Shown here piece after piece: positions 49,440 through 58,453 of a stretch of 60,467 nt of DNA. The stretch is from XYB1-FULL-44-23 sp964502885 (lineage in GTDB: Bacteria; Patescibacteriota; Microgenomatia; CAZETR01; Amesbacteraceae): the NCBI GenBank assembly GCA_964502885.1, contig CAZCXU010000005.1, forward strand, positions 1 to 60,467, read 5' to 3'. Every line of letters begins with the position of its first letter. Position 1 is the stretch's first letter. The position numbers and the translations under genes were made by a program. The notes below the pieces were generated by a model. That model made no database searches and was not told the DNA's origin. It saw nothing but the letters and a program-made list of their open reading frames with translations.

Positions 49440-49637
49440 TTAATGTGTCTTGGCGGGTGCACTCATTATTCCAGCTGCCAAAGCTCGTAGTATTTGGTCG
49501 GAAGTTACGCAGTGGAATCGTGATGCATCAGGAGTATCGGTTGCTTTTGTGAATTTTTGCATATATTCGGTACCAACCAGTAGTTGGGCGTCGTTTGCCA
49601 GGTCGGTGAGATAGCGTTGTTGTTCAGAAATAGCCAT
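49440..49637 (-). CDS. Small protein in the gyrA operon
   Basis: 65 residues, mostly helical, two methionine-rich turns and one Cys; no recognised motif. It starts two bases after the gyrA stop on the same strand, so it is cotranscribed and perhaps coupled. Any effect on gyrase is conjecture. Confidence 0.45.
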   Translation of the reverse strand: MAISEQQRYLTDLANDAQLLVGTEYMQKFTKATDTPDASRFHCVTSDQILRALAAGIMSAPAKTH

Positions 49638-49639
49638 AT

Positions 49640-52153
49640 TTAGATCAATTTTTGCTGGGGAGAAGTTTCGATTTCCTTTTCCAGACAGGTGACAGAGGCG
49701 ACGCTGTCCCCTTTCTTGCTAAAGCGCATGAGGATAACTCCCTGGGTGTCGCGGCCGAGCTGGGGAATATTTTTGAGCGGAAGCTTGATTATTTGAGCGG
49801 ATCTACTTGTCAGAACTACCTGATCAACAGTTTCGTCTACGCCGACACAGGAAATCAGTTTTCCGGTCTTGTCGGTAAGCTGGGCGGCTTTTACACCTTG
49901 ACCGCCACGTTTTTGGAGCGGCCAATTGCGAACCGAAGTGCGCTTACCCATGCCATTTTCGGTGATGATGAGAACATCTTCGAAAGTTTTGCGGCGTTTG
50001 TCGGTGGGAGCTTCTTTGCTGCTGGGGAAAATTTCCATGCCGACAACATAATCCCCTGCCTTGAGTTCGATGCCGCGGACCCCCATGGTGTCTCTGGCGG
50101 TGGGGCGAACATCTTCTTCATTGAAGCGAATGGATTTGCCTTCGCAGGATACTAAGAGCGTCTGGTCTGAGCCGGTGGTGGGTTTGACCCATTCCAAACT
50201 GTCCCCTGCTTCGAGTTTGATAGCAATAATTCCGGATGTCCTGATATTGTCATAGTCTGAGAGCTTGGTTTTTTTGATGGTGCCTCTTTTAGTTACCATG
50301 AGCAGGTATTTGGTGGGGTCGGCCTTGTTTAACGTGACGACAGTTTGCAGTTTTTCGTCCTGATTGATATTGATGAGATTGACTACTGCCTGGCCTTTGG
50401 ACTGACGAGAACCCTCAGGGAGATCGTAAACTTTGAGCTTGAATACTCTGCCGGTACTGGTAAAGAAAAGAATGTCGTCATGAGTATTTGCGGCGATGAT
50501 CTGGGCGATGTCATCTTCTTCTTTTGTGGACATGCCCGTGACGCCTTTGCCTCCTCTGTGCTGAGTGCGGAAGACGGACGGATTTTGTCTTTTGATGTAG
50601 CCGGTGGCAGTGATGGTGATAACGGTTTCTTCGGATGGGATAAGGTCTTCTTCGGAGAATTCTCCCAAAGGCATTTTGTAAACTTTGGTGCGGCGGGGAT
50701 CGCCAAATTTTTCTTTGAGTTCGGCCAGTTCGGTTTTTATGACAGTAAGAATTTTTACCGGATGAGCCAGCAGATCCTCCAATTCGGAAATCAACTGCAT
50801 GACCGCTTTGTATTCATCTTCGATCTTTTTACGCTCCAGGGCGGCAAGTCTTCGCAGCTGCATATCCAGAATGGCGGTGGCTTGAAGCTCGGAAAGACCA
50901 AATCGCTCCATGAGGTTTTTCTTGGCGACATCGGAATCCGGAGATTCACGGATTGTCTTGATGATGGCATCCAGATGATCGAGGGCGATTTTTAACCCTT
51001 CTAAAATGTGAGCCCGAGCTTTGGCGACTTTGAGTTCGTATTCGGTACGACGGGTAACAATCAATTGACGATGTTTGATGTATTCGTGCAAGATGGTTTT
51101 GAGATCGAGAGTCTGGGGCGTACCATCTACCAAAGCGACAAAGTTTGCCGGAAAAGACGTCTGCAGAGCGGTGTGCTTGTAGATGTTGTTTAGCAGGGCT
51201 TTAGGTTTGGCATCCCGTTTGAGTTCAACGGCGATACGAATACCGTGACGGTCAGATTCATCGCGCAGGTCTGAGATGCCTTCAATCTTTTTTTCGTGAA
51301 CCAGATCGGCGATGCGGGAAACTAATTCAGCTTTGTTTACCTGGTACGGCAATTCGGTAATGATGATTTGGGATTTGCCGGATTTGGTTTCCTCGATTTC
51401 GGCTTTGCCGCGAACAATTATGCGGCCGCGGCCGGTGGCATACACTTCGGCAATTGCCTTGGCATCGTAAATGCTGCCGTAGGTGGGGAAATCCGGGCCT
51501 TTGACAAACTGCATGAGGTCGGTCACTGTGGCTTCGGGGTTGTCGATGAGGTGGGAAACGGCGTCGATAACTTCTCCGAGGTTGTGTGGGGGAATCTTTG
51601 TGGCCATGCCGACGGCGATACCTTCACTGCCCATGAGAAGTAAATTGGGAAGTTTGGCGGGGAGGAAAACGGGCTCTTTAAGGGTGGCGTCGAAATTGTC
51701 TACAGTATCTACTGTTTCTTTATCTATGTCTGTCATCATCTCATCGGAAATTTTGGCTAACTTGGCCTCGGTATAACGCATGGCGGCGGGAGAGTCTCCG
51801 TCGATGGAGCCAAAATTTCCCTGGCCATCAACGAGCGGGTAGCGCATGGAGAACTCCTGAGCAAGACGAACCAGGGCATCGTAGACAGAAGAATCGCCGT
51901 GAGGGTGGTATTTACCTAAGACTTCACCGACGATTTTTGCGGATTTGGTGTGTTTGCTATTCGAGCGCAAACCCATGTCGTGCATGGCAAACAGGATGCG
52001 TCTGTGTACCGGTTTCAGTCCGTCACGAACGTCCGGAAGCGCGCGGGCGACGATGACTGACATGGCGTAATCCAGGAAGTTCTTCTGCATTTCTGCAGTG
52101 ATTTCAATGGGAAAAATTCGACCGATATCGTTTGTTTCTGGTACTTCTGGCAC
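49640..52153 (-). CDS. gyrA: DNA gyrase subunit A
   Basis: 837 residues. ALPDVRDGLKPVHRRILFAM, YHPHGDSSVYDALVR, and the active-site Tyr127 in SPAAMRYTEA define the breakage-reunion domain. The C-terminal beta-pinwheel contains QHRGGKG, a one-residue variant of the gyrase-specific GyrA box QRRGGKG, which argues for gyrase rather than topoisomerase IV. Start GTG: minus-strand TTGTCT, 17 bases, TAATAT, six bases to GTG, so the mRNA is predicted leaderless. gyrB lies 6 kb away on the same strand. Confidence 0.96.
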   Translation of the reverse strand: MPEVPETNDIGRIFPIEITAEMQKNFLDYAMSVIVARALPDVRDGLKPVHRRILFAMHDMGLRSNSKHTKSAKIVGEVLGKYHPHGDSSVYDALVRLAQEFSMRYPLVDGQGNFGSIDGDSPAAMRYTEAKLAKISDEMMTDIDKETVDTVDNFDATLKEPVFLPAKLPNLLLMGSEGIAVGMATKIPPHNLGEVIDAVSHLIDNPEATVTDLMQFVKGPDFPTYGSIYDAKAIAEVYATGRGRIIVRGKAEIEETKSGKSQIIITELPYQVNKAELVSRIADLVHEKKIEGISDLRDESDRHGIRIAVELKRDAKPKALLNNIYKHTALQTSFPANFVALVDGTPQTLDLKTILHEYIKHRQLIVTRRTEYELKVAKARAHILEGLKIALDHLDAIIKTIRESPDSDVAKKNLMERFGLSELQATAILDMQLRRLAALERKKIEDEYKAVMQLISELEDLLAHPVKILTVIKTELAELKEKFGDPRRTKVYKMPLGEFSEEDLIPSEETVITITATGYIKRQNPSVFRTQHRGGKGVTGMSTKEEDDIAQIIAANTHDDILFFTSTGRVFKLKVYDLPEGSRQSKGQAVVNLININQDEKLQTVVTLNKADPTKYLLMVTKRGTIKKTKLSDYDNIRTSGIIAIKLEAGDSLEWVKPTTGSDQTLLVSCEGKSIRFNEEDVRPTARDTMGVRGIELKAGDYVVGMEIFPSSKEAPTDKRRKTFEDVLIITENGMGKRTSVRNWPLQKRGGQGVKAAQLTDKTGKLISCVGVDETVDQVVLTSRSAQIIKLPLKNIPQLGRDTQGVILMRFSKKGDSVASVTCLEKEIETSPQQKLI

Positions 52154-52159
52154 TGCGCT

Positions 52160-52188
52160 ATATTACGCTTTTTTTGAGGTCAAGACAA
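52160..52188 (-). promoter_or_regulatory. gyrA promoter
   Basis: Minus strand: TTGTCT (52183-52188), 17-base spacer, TAATAT (52160-52165), six bases to GTG 52153. The gyrB promoter uses the same -10 sequence TAATAT. Confidence 0.55.
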
Positions 52189-52283
52189 GGGGAATTGGAG
52201 GTGGCGATGCAATAAATAATTTCAATATGTTAATATAATTAGACCTTGAAGGATGTAAAAATATTGACTCAAATAATTATTGA

Positions 52284-53503
52284 TTATGTCTGCACATCAT
52301 CATAGTTTGCGGCCATTATTTCTCCCATAATAAAAGAACTATCTGAGAAGCTGACTAAGGGGTTTTCTCCCTTTCTTCCGGTTGTTGCGGCAGGTACACT
52401 TTTTTTGTAAAGGCCACTTTGCTGATCAGGATAATGCTCTAGGGTGATTTTCTCATACCTCTCATCAACAAATTTAGTATCTTTTTTCACAGGTATTCCC
52501 CTGTCTAACTCAACGATAACTTTCAATTTTCCGTCAGCTGTTATATCCTTTTTAACGATTACTTCAGATCTGACAAATCTTATGGGGGGACCTTGTCTTG
52601 ATGGTAAATAAGTGAAATATCTCAAACTATTTTTTTTCTGATCATTTGGATCAAATTGAAAAACTTCCTGAAAACTTAACGGGTTGTTACTCTGATAAAT
52701 GTGTTGAATCTGTTCTGCTGATATACATGTTGACTTATCTCTATTCAATACCCCGCTTAAAATTTCAATGTCAGAGAGATAATCCCATGGTTCTGTCAAA
52801 TATTGTTTGATCCATAGGTAATCATTGCCCAAATTCATAAAAAAGTTCAGCATTTCTATTCCCAGTTTTTGCAGTTCGGCGGCATTCAACTCATTGCTAT
52901 ATTCAATATCGGGGGTTATTATTTTGTTCAGTTCAGTAATCTCTCCAACGCAGAGGCATTGCGATGTATGTTCCCGAACTTCAGTTAAGGAGCCATCGGG
53001 TGTGTGCGGAAAGTGTTGGTAGTGTGTCAAATAGAAAAAACCAAACTTTGAACCTGGATTATAAGTGAGTGTGGTTTTATCTCCTTGAGATGTGGAAATA
53101 TTAAAGCTATCAAATACTAGAAAGCGAGTTTGTGATTGTGGATCGCTTTGATTTTCTCTGAGAAATGTCGAAACATTTACAATTGTAAGACTTCCATGGT
53201 CATCTTTTGTTGTAAAGCGAATTGCTTGTGCATCCCCATGCTTCTCCATTATGAAATTTTCAAATAAAAAGTTTTCGTCAGGAGTTTGCTGTAGTCCAAC
53301 TAGGTGTGAAAGAAGTTCGAGGCGTGAATATCTATTCGCAGAGATTGGTTTTCTCAGATGTCCACCTACTTCCTCATCATAATTTGAAGGTAGCGTTTTG
53401 AAAAAATTTATGACGCTAATTCCATTACTAAGAGCACCTTTGGTTTCCTGAGTTTTTTTTCAATGTTTTTACTATTATTTGGACTGTCGACTAGTTCAGT
53501 CAT
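52284..53503 (-). pseudogene. Unknown protein gene interrupted at an A8 tract
   Basis: The main frame from ATG 53249 encodes 321 residues, but it is open well upstream, reading GISVINFFKTLPSNYDEEVG then SRLELLSHLVGLQQTPDEN in frame with it, back to a stop at the A8 tract (T8 at 53453-53460). In another frame an ATG at 53503 reads MTELVDSPNNSKNIEKK into the same tract. One base gained or lost there would give an intact protein of about 406 residues. No domain is recognised. Lower G-skew than the surroundings suggests foreign origin. A sequencing slip, phase variation or transcriptional slippage are all possible. Confidence 0.55.
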
Positions 53504-53581
53504 GGTTGATAGATGTAATGTGTCGACTTTGGATAATTCCAAAAAGAATATTGTTTTTCTGTCAAAAAGTTTATTTTAAAT

Positions 53582-54124
53582 TTAACTAATTTTTGAAAAG
53601 TGGTTCTGGTAGCGTTTGATGGATTCTTCCACTGTCTTAATGGATTCGGCGCGAGGTAAAAATCCGGTAACTTTTACCCATTTGCCGGGCTCGATACTCT
53701 TGTAGTTTTCGTAGAAGTGCTTGATCTTGTTTCGTAAGAATTCGGGCAACTGGTCAATATCTTCGACGTCTTTGAATGAGGGGTCAACTTTTACTTTGGG
53801 AAGAGCAATAAGCTTGGCGTCTACCCCTTCTTCGTCTTCGGTGGCCAGCATACCAATAAGACGGCATTCAATGAGAGTACCTGTGGAGACGGGAACGCTA
53901 CTTACCACAACGATATCTATCGGATCCTCATCTTCACTCCAGGTGCCCGGGATGAAGCCATAGTTGAAAGGATAAGTGAAAGCGGTGTAAAGAAAACGGT
54001 CAGCTTTGATGATCTGCAGATCTTTATCGTATTCGTATTTGATCTGAGAACCAACCGGGATTTCGACTATGACATTGAGGTGTTTGTTGGCGTCGCCAGC
54101 AGGTATGTCGTGAAGAAGATTCAT
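53582..54124 (-). CDS. ppa: Inorganic pyrophosphatase
   Basis: 180 residues, family I. IPVGSQIKYEYDKD, FLYTAFTYPFNYGFIPGTWS and the signature DEDPIDIVVVS with its metal-binding aspartates are present, plus KVKVDPSF and KHFYENYK downstream. The cytosolic enzyme pulls biosynthetic reactions by hydrolysing PPi. TAAAAT lies 11 bases before the ATG. Confidence 0.96.
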   Translation of the reverse strand: MNLLHDIPAGDANKHLNVIVEIPVGSQIKYEYDKDLQIIKADRFLYTAFTYPFNYGFIPGTWSEDEDPIDIVVVSSVPVSTGTLIECRLIGMLATEDEEGVDAKLIALPKVKVDPSFKDVEDIDQLPEFLRNKIKHFYENYKSIEPGKWVKVTGFLPRAESIKTVEESIKRYQNHFSKIS

Positions 54125-54220
54125 GCTAGGTTAGGATTTTAGTCTACCAGAAGGGATTGATGCAAGCAGCAACCTTGTTTATCCCCTTTCGCATAGAGCT
54201 GGGGTGTGAGCCCGGGGAGA

Positions 54221-55447
54221 TCATGAGCATTTTAGGTAAATTCCCTGTCCGCGGCGGACACAAAGATTTTCTTTGCCAATTTTTTGGCGCAGGCGGGATA
54301 TTTGTTTGTCCAGAGCCCAATCAGACGGTACGGTTTCAGCGTCCCAGATGGTGTCCATAATTTCTTCGCGACTGAGGACTTTTCCCGGATTAGTTATTAA
54401 CAATTTAAGGATTCTGAACTCTTTATTGGCCAGTGTTTTTTTGAGTCCGTATCCAAGGTGGTATATTTCGTCCAGTTCTCCGTCGTAGCAAAGAGTGGGA
54501 ACGAATAGGGTGTTGCGGTCCAGATAATTTTTCAGGAGAGAGGAAAATATCTGAACCTTATTTTCCTTGATGCGAACCTGGATACCTAGATTTTGGAGTA
54601 AGGAGTCGGCATGGTTGGCCTTTAGTTTGGCTTTTTCCAAGTCAGTAAATTGTGACAGAATGCGGTGACATTGAAAGTCCAGGTTTTCTGCCGGATTAGT
54701 TTTGGCGGATGAAGCCAGGTTTTGTACCAGAAATTTGATGGTACCGGCGTGTCCTCCGGATAAACTGACGATTTCGTCTCTTTGTTTTTGTGTCAGATTG
54801 ATGTGGTAGCCACTTTCGTGGCGTGAGACTAACTCTGTGGCATCGATTCCGGAGAATGGTGTCATCCAGACAATTTTTTGAAACAGAAAGTGCGGAGAGG
54901 TGAATGGTCTGGTGCCGGAAAATATATATTGGACTGGGAGTGGGGCCGATTGTCTAATAGCTACGAGATGGTGGTAAATAATTTCCAGATCCAATTTCCT
55001 GACCAGATCGAAATTATTGAACGCGAATACCAGGGTCTGGTGGGAATTTGAAATAATTTCCTGAATATCTGCCTCCACCGCCTTGATCAGCATGGCTGGT
55101 GACATTTGAGCTTGGTTAGACAGGTAGTGCCAATCCCCTACCTGTCTCGGAAAATGTTTTGCGAGATTAGCTCCGATAAGATGATAAAAACCCGAGAGTG
55201 AAATTTCGGTAATCTCATCAACATTTATAAAGATCCAGCGGAAATTCTGAACTTTTGAGCCCAGGTAGAGTTTTTGAATATCGGGGCGGGTACAGATAAA
55301 ACGCAGTGTGTTGATTTTGCAGTTGTCTTTGACGCCGATCAGCGAAATGGATTCGCCATTTTCAACACCTGTACAGATTTTTGAGACGATATCCTGACGG
55401 TAGGTCTGCGGATAGTTTTGTTCTGAGACAAAACCGGAGCTGTCCAT
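54221..55447 (-). CDS. STAND-like ATPase domain fused to OmpR-type winged helix
   Basis: 408 residues. The N-terminal 200 resemble a P-loop NTPase, but the Walker A position reads SLIGVKDNCKINTL, without G-K-T/S, while TLVFAFNNFDLV could be Walker B. The C-terminal 85 form a winged helix: KTLANKEFRILKLLITNPGK, then VLSREEIMDTIW, and RLRQKIGKENLCVRRGQGIY, a Trans_reg_C domain. GATAAT ends six bases before ATG 55447. It is probably a DNA-binding signal protein; a related winged helix and a true P-loop ATPase lie next door. Confidence 0.65.
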   Translation of the reverse strand: MDSSGFVSEQNYPQTYRQDIVSKICTGVENGESISLIGVKDNCKINTLRFICTRPDIQKLYLGSKVQNFRWIFINVDEITEISLSGFYHLIGANLAKHFPRQVGDWHYLSNQAQMSPAMLIKAVEADIQEIISNSHQTLVFAFNNFDLVRKLDLEIIYHHLVAIRQSAPLPVQYIFSGTRPFTSPHFLFQKIVWMTPFSGIDATELVSRHESGYHINLTQKQRDEIVSLSGGHAGTIKFLVQNLASSAKTNPAENLDFQCHRILSQFTDLEKAKLKANHADSLLQNLGIQVRIKENKVQIFSSLLKNYLDRNTLFVPTLCYDGELDEIYHLGYGLKKTLANKEFRILKLLITNPGKVLSREEIMDTIWDAETVPSDWALDKQISRLRQKIGKENLCVRRGQGIYLKCS

Positions 55448-55490
55448 TAGGACATTATCGCATTATGAGGCAATATATACTAACATGAGT

Positions 55491-55529
55491 ATGTCAGGGA
55501 ATGTCAGGTTTCCGACAAGCAGTGTCGGA
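55491..55529. promoter_or_regulatory. Direct and inverted repeats in a divergent intergenic region
   Basis: ATGTCAGG occurs at 55491-55498 and 55501-55508, exactly one helical turn apart, the geometry used by OmpR-type winged helices. TCCGACA (55511-55517) and TGTCGGA (55523-55529) form a perfect 7-bp inverted repeat touching the ATG at 55529. TATACT (55476-55481) upstream could start a + transcript that includes these sites. Confidence 0.5.
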
Positions 55530-55864
55530 TGGCACGGTGTTTAATGTGGAACACGATGACAAGTTTTTTCGAGTGCGAAAATGGTATGGCAATCCGAGCG
55601 GTGGCTACTTATCCGGAATGTAGCGGGTGCAGACTGCAAGCAAGTGCGGCGAAACTTTTAGATAACAGATTGAAAGCAGAGGGGGTTGAGTCTGTATTAG
55701 CAGAGCAAATGAGGTTGGTATGTGTGACGCTGGTGTCTATGAATTTTTTGCATATGGTAAGCGGTAGATATTCAAAACATGGAGATTTGGGTGAGGAGAT
55801 AAGGGTGTCTGGGGCTTCGGGAATATGTGCACACTTTGCTGACGAACTGGAAAATTATCAGTAG
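55529..55864 (+). CDS. Hypothetical protein with Cys-rich segment
   Basis: 111 residues. YPECSGCRLQAS contains CxxC; further cysteines at CEN, CVT and CAH might bind metal. The rest is helical. ATG 55529 or 55547 may start it. It lies between two divergent winged-helix regulators and downstream of operator-like repeats, so it may be their target. No family is recognised. Confidence 0.5.
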   Translation: MARCLMWNTMTSFFECENGMAIRAVATYPECSGCRLQASAAKLLDNRLKAEGVESVLAEQMRLVCVTLVSMNFLHMVSGRYSKHGDLGEEIRVSGASGICAHFADELENYQ

Positions 55865-55891
55865 CGGGAAGCGTTTGTTTGCCAATTTTTA

Positions 55892-56926
55892 TCAAGATAT
55901 CAACAGATAGCCTGTGCCGCGGTGGGCCTGGATGACTTTGCGGGGAATGCCCTGATTAGCCAACTTACGGCGCAGTCGTTCAACCTTTTTGGTAATGGCG
56001 GAATTGGTGATTTCCGGCTGATTTGGCCAGAGATGGTTGGCAATGGTGTCGTAGGATAAAGATTGGTCTTTGTGATCGACTAGGAAGTTGAGGAGCTGAG
56101 ATTCGGACAGGGAAAGATTGTTAATGGGTTGATTTGCATAATAAATGGTGTGACCAGAGATGGACCAATGCTGGTTGGGATTGGGCATGTGGAGTTTTTT
56201 TATAAAACGCTGACTGGCGAGGCGGAGATCCGCGGGGTATGGAGAGTCAAGGCATTGCATTACGGAAGAGGTATATTTAATGCCACAGTTCAGGTTTGTA
56301 AAGTGCAGAAGAAAATCGATGGAAATTTGGCAATCACGCCAGGAAAACCCGGCAGATTCCATATGCGGCCGGAAAATACAGGTAAGTATTGACCAGATAA
56401 GATCGCTGATTGCCGCGTCGCTTCTGAGGTAAATAGTGATGTCTGTGGTGCCTGGTTTGGCGAGGCTGAAGGTAGAAAGCGGACCGTAGTCGCTGGTGTA
56501 GACATTGATAGTTTTTAGGTGGTTGGGAAATATTGGAGAGATGTTTTTGAGCGTTGACCAAAAAGTTGGTTCCACTCTCCCCCACTCTTTTTGTAATTTG
56601 TGAGTTAAAAGACTGTGTTTTTTGAAATCTGCTTTTGGGCGGAGCAAACTGGCGACTTGGGATATGAGTTTGGGTGGCGCCTGGATTGGGGTTTCCCATT
56701 TGAGTTTTCCTGTTTCCGGCCAGAAGTTGGGAATGGTGTGGTAGGCCAGATCTGGGAAATAAATAACCGGAGTGGAAGATTTCTTGGGCAAAAACGGAAG
56801 GATGATAAAGCCACGTTCCTGAAGAGCATTTGAAGGTAAACGCGAAGCCAAATAGATAATTCGGCGAGCTTCCATTTCCAGGGAATAGTTAAAGGTGACA
56901 AGAGGATGGGTCGAGAATGACGTCAT
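55892..56926 (-). CDS. Winged-helix (Trans_reg_C) protein with unknown N-terminal domain
   Basis: 344 residues. The C-terminal 80 (about 265-344) form an OmpR/PhoB-type winged helix: LSLSESQLLNFLVDHKDQSL, then SYDTIANHLWP and KKVERLRRKLANQGIPRKVI, ending AHRGTGYLLIS. The N-terminal 260 residues are unrecognised and contain no receiver domain or P-loop. Divergent from the STAND-like ATPase gene at 56974, whose frame opens only eight bases away. A direct sensor-regulator function is plausible. Confidence 0.65.
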   Translation of the reverse strand: MTSFSTHPLVTFNYSLEMEARRIIYLASRLPSNALQERGFIILPFLPKKSSTPVIYFPDLAYHTIPNFWPETGKLKWETPIQAPPKLISQVASLLRPKADFKKHSLLTHKLQKEWGRVEPTFWSTLKNISPIFPNHLKTINVYTSDYGPLSTFSLAKPGTTDITIYLRSDAAISDLIWSILTCIFRPHMESAGFSWRDCQISIDFLLHFTNLNCGIKYTSSVMQCLDSPYPADLRLASQRFIKKLHMPNPNQHWSISGHTIYYANQPINNLSLSESQLLNFLVDHKDQSLSYDTIANHLWPNQPEITNSAITKKVERLRRKLANQGIPRKVIQAHRGTGYLLIS

Positions 56927-56973
56927 AATTTGTCATGCTATTTTACCTTTTAGGATTACTATTGAGTAGACGT

Positions 56974-58434
56974 ATGCCAAAAGAGGCCGAAAATACAGGC
57001 GTAAACGAGGACTTATTTTTTGTTGGTCGGGAATTTGAAATCGGAAATGCATTGGGGATAGTTCGGCGCTTTGGCGAGAGAAATACTGCTGCAGGAGTTT
57101 TGTTTTTTACGGGATGTGCCGGGTCAGGAAAAACCACTCTAGTAAGAGAGATCGACAAACGATTGGAGGGTCAGAAGCGGAATCATGTCTTGGTAGACTT
57201 TGTAGATGAGGATAAAGAGGCTGTGGAGCGAATGGATGCTGATAAGCTGTTGGTAGTAGAAAAAATAATATATGGAATGGAAAAGGGTGAGACGAGGGAG
57301 AAAGCGCTAGAGATGTTGACGGAGGCAAAAGTAATTACAAAAGATTACTCGAGTGAGGAAAAAGCGGACTGGGCAAATAGACTGTTTGAGGAAATCGTGA
57401 GCATGGAATCCGGGAGGGGTAAGAAATTGGTTTTGGGAATTTGCGGTTTGGATAACTTGACGCAAAAGACACGAGAGTGGATTTTTGAAGGGATGGCAGG
57501 TAACGCTATAGTATCGAGAGATTTACTGATTATTGCCGAAGGCTCGGCCGGTGTGTATATGAAGCCTCCGGTAAGAAGAAGATTGGAAACAGTGCGGATA
57601 GGCAATTTGGATAAGAAAGCAGCGCAGGAAATTTTTACTGATAAAGAGGTGTTTGAGGAGGTATACAACCTGACTGCTGGACATGTGGGGATGCTGGGGT
57701 TTGCGGCGGATATTGTGAAGAAGTGGAGAATTGCAGGAGTGGAATATTCTCTGGGCAAATTGGCTGGGGAGATAAAGAGGCAGTATATCGATGGGGTGAT
57801 ACTGGATGGATTGGGGGTGGAAGCTGCGGGAAAATCATTAATTGGAGTGGCCGGAGTGGGACGGAGTTTTGGTCCCAGGAGCCTCCAGGATAATTTGAAG
57901 ATTTTCGGAGTGGAGTTGGGTGGGGATTTTCGATGGATAATGCGTGTGGGAAACATTTTTCATGATGCCGGGATTACTTTGCGAGGAATGACGTTTAATG
58001 ATAACTCTTTGGCTTTGGCTTATAGGCAAGTGTTGCAATTGTGGATGAAAACTGAGTATCCAGAACAGTGGCTAGAGTGTCATCGCGCGGCAATATCCAG
58101 AATAGAATCTCAGCCAACGAGTGATACCCGCTGTTTGTCGGCCGAAGTTGCTAGGGAATGCTGGTATCTGGAAATGCAATTGCCGGTTCAGGAAAGGAAA
58201 ACTTTTGCGCAAAGAAAGCAGTGGCTCGTAGATGGTGGAAAGACTGATATGTCAAAGCTGGTGAAGCATCAGCCGGAGGAATATTATAACTATCTGTTCT
58301 ACTTAGGGCTTGGTTGGGATGATGATAAAGAACTGACTGATCTGTTGGGGGTTGCGGAAGCTAAAGATGTAGCCGAAGCCATTAGAATCCGCAAACTTGA
58401 AGTAATGAAAAGGCTGGATGAAATGAATGAATAG
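56974..58434 (+). CDS. STAND/AAA-type ATPase
   Basis: About 486 residues. FFTGCAGSGKTTLVREI (44-60) is Walker A; KKLVLGICGLDNL is a Walker B candidate; FVGREFEIGNALGIVRRFGE upstream is the typical entry of AAA_16/STAND NTPases. The C-terminal 230 residues are helical and may be a repeat or winged-helix region, but no DNA-binding domain is obvious. ATG 56974 is preferred to 56935 because TACTAT (56957-56962) would start the transcript between them. Divergent from a winged-helix gene; the set resembles a split STAND regulator. Confidence 0.65.
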   Translation: MPKEAENTGVNEDLFFVGREFEIGNALGIVRRFGERNTAAGVLFFTGCAGSGKTTLVREIDKRLEGQKRNHVLVDFVDEDKEAVERMDADKLLVVEKIIYGMEKGETREKALEMLTEAKVITKDYSSEEKADWANRLFEEIVSMESGRGKKLVLGICGLDNLTQKTREWIFEGMAGNAIVSRDLLIIAEGSAGVYMKPPVRRRLETVRIGNLDKKAAQEIFTDKEVFEEVYNLTAGHVGMLGFAADIVKKWRIAGVEYSLGKLAGEIKRQYIDGVILDGLGVEAAGKSLIGVAGVGRSFGPRSLQDNLKIFGVELGGDFRWIMRVGNIFHDAGITLRGMTFNDNSLALAYRQVLQLWMKTEYPEQWLECHRAAISRIESQPTSDTRCLSAEVARECWYLEMQLPVQERKTFAQRKQWLVDGGKTDMSKLVKHQPEEYYNYLFYLGLGWDDDKELTDLLGVAEAKDVAEAIRIRKLEVMKRLDEMNE

Positions 58435-58453
58435 TCTTGTGCTACAGCGTAAT

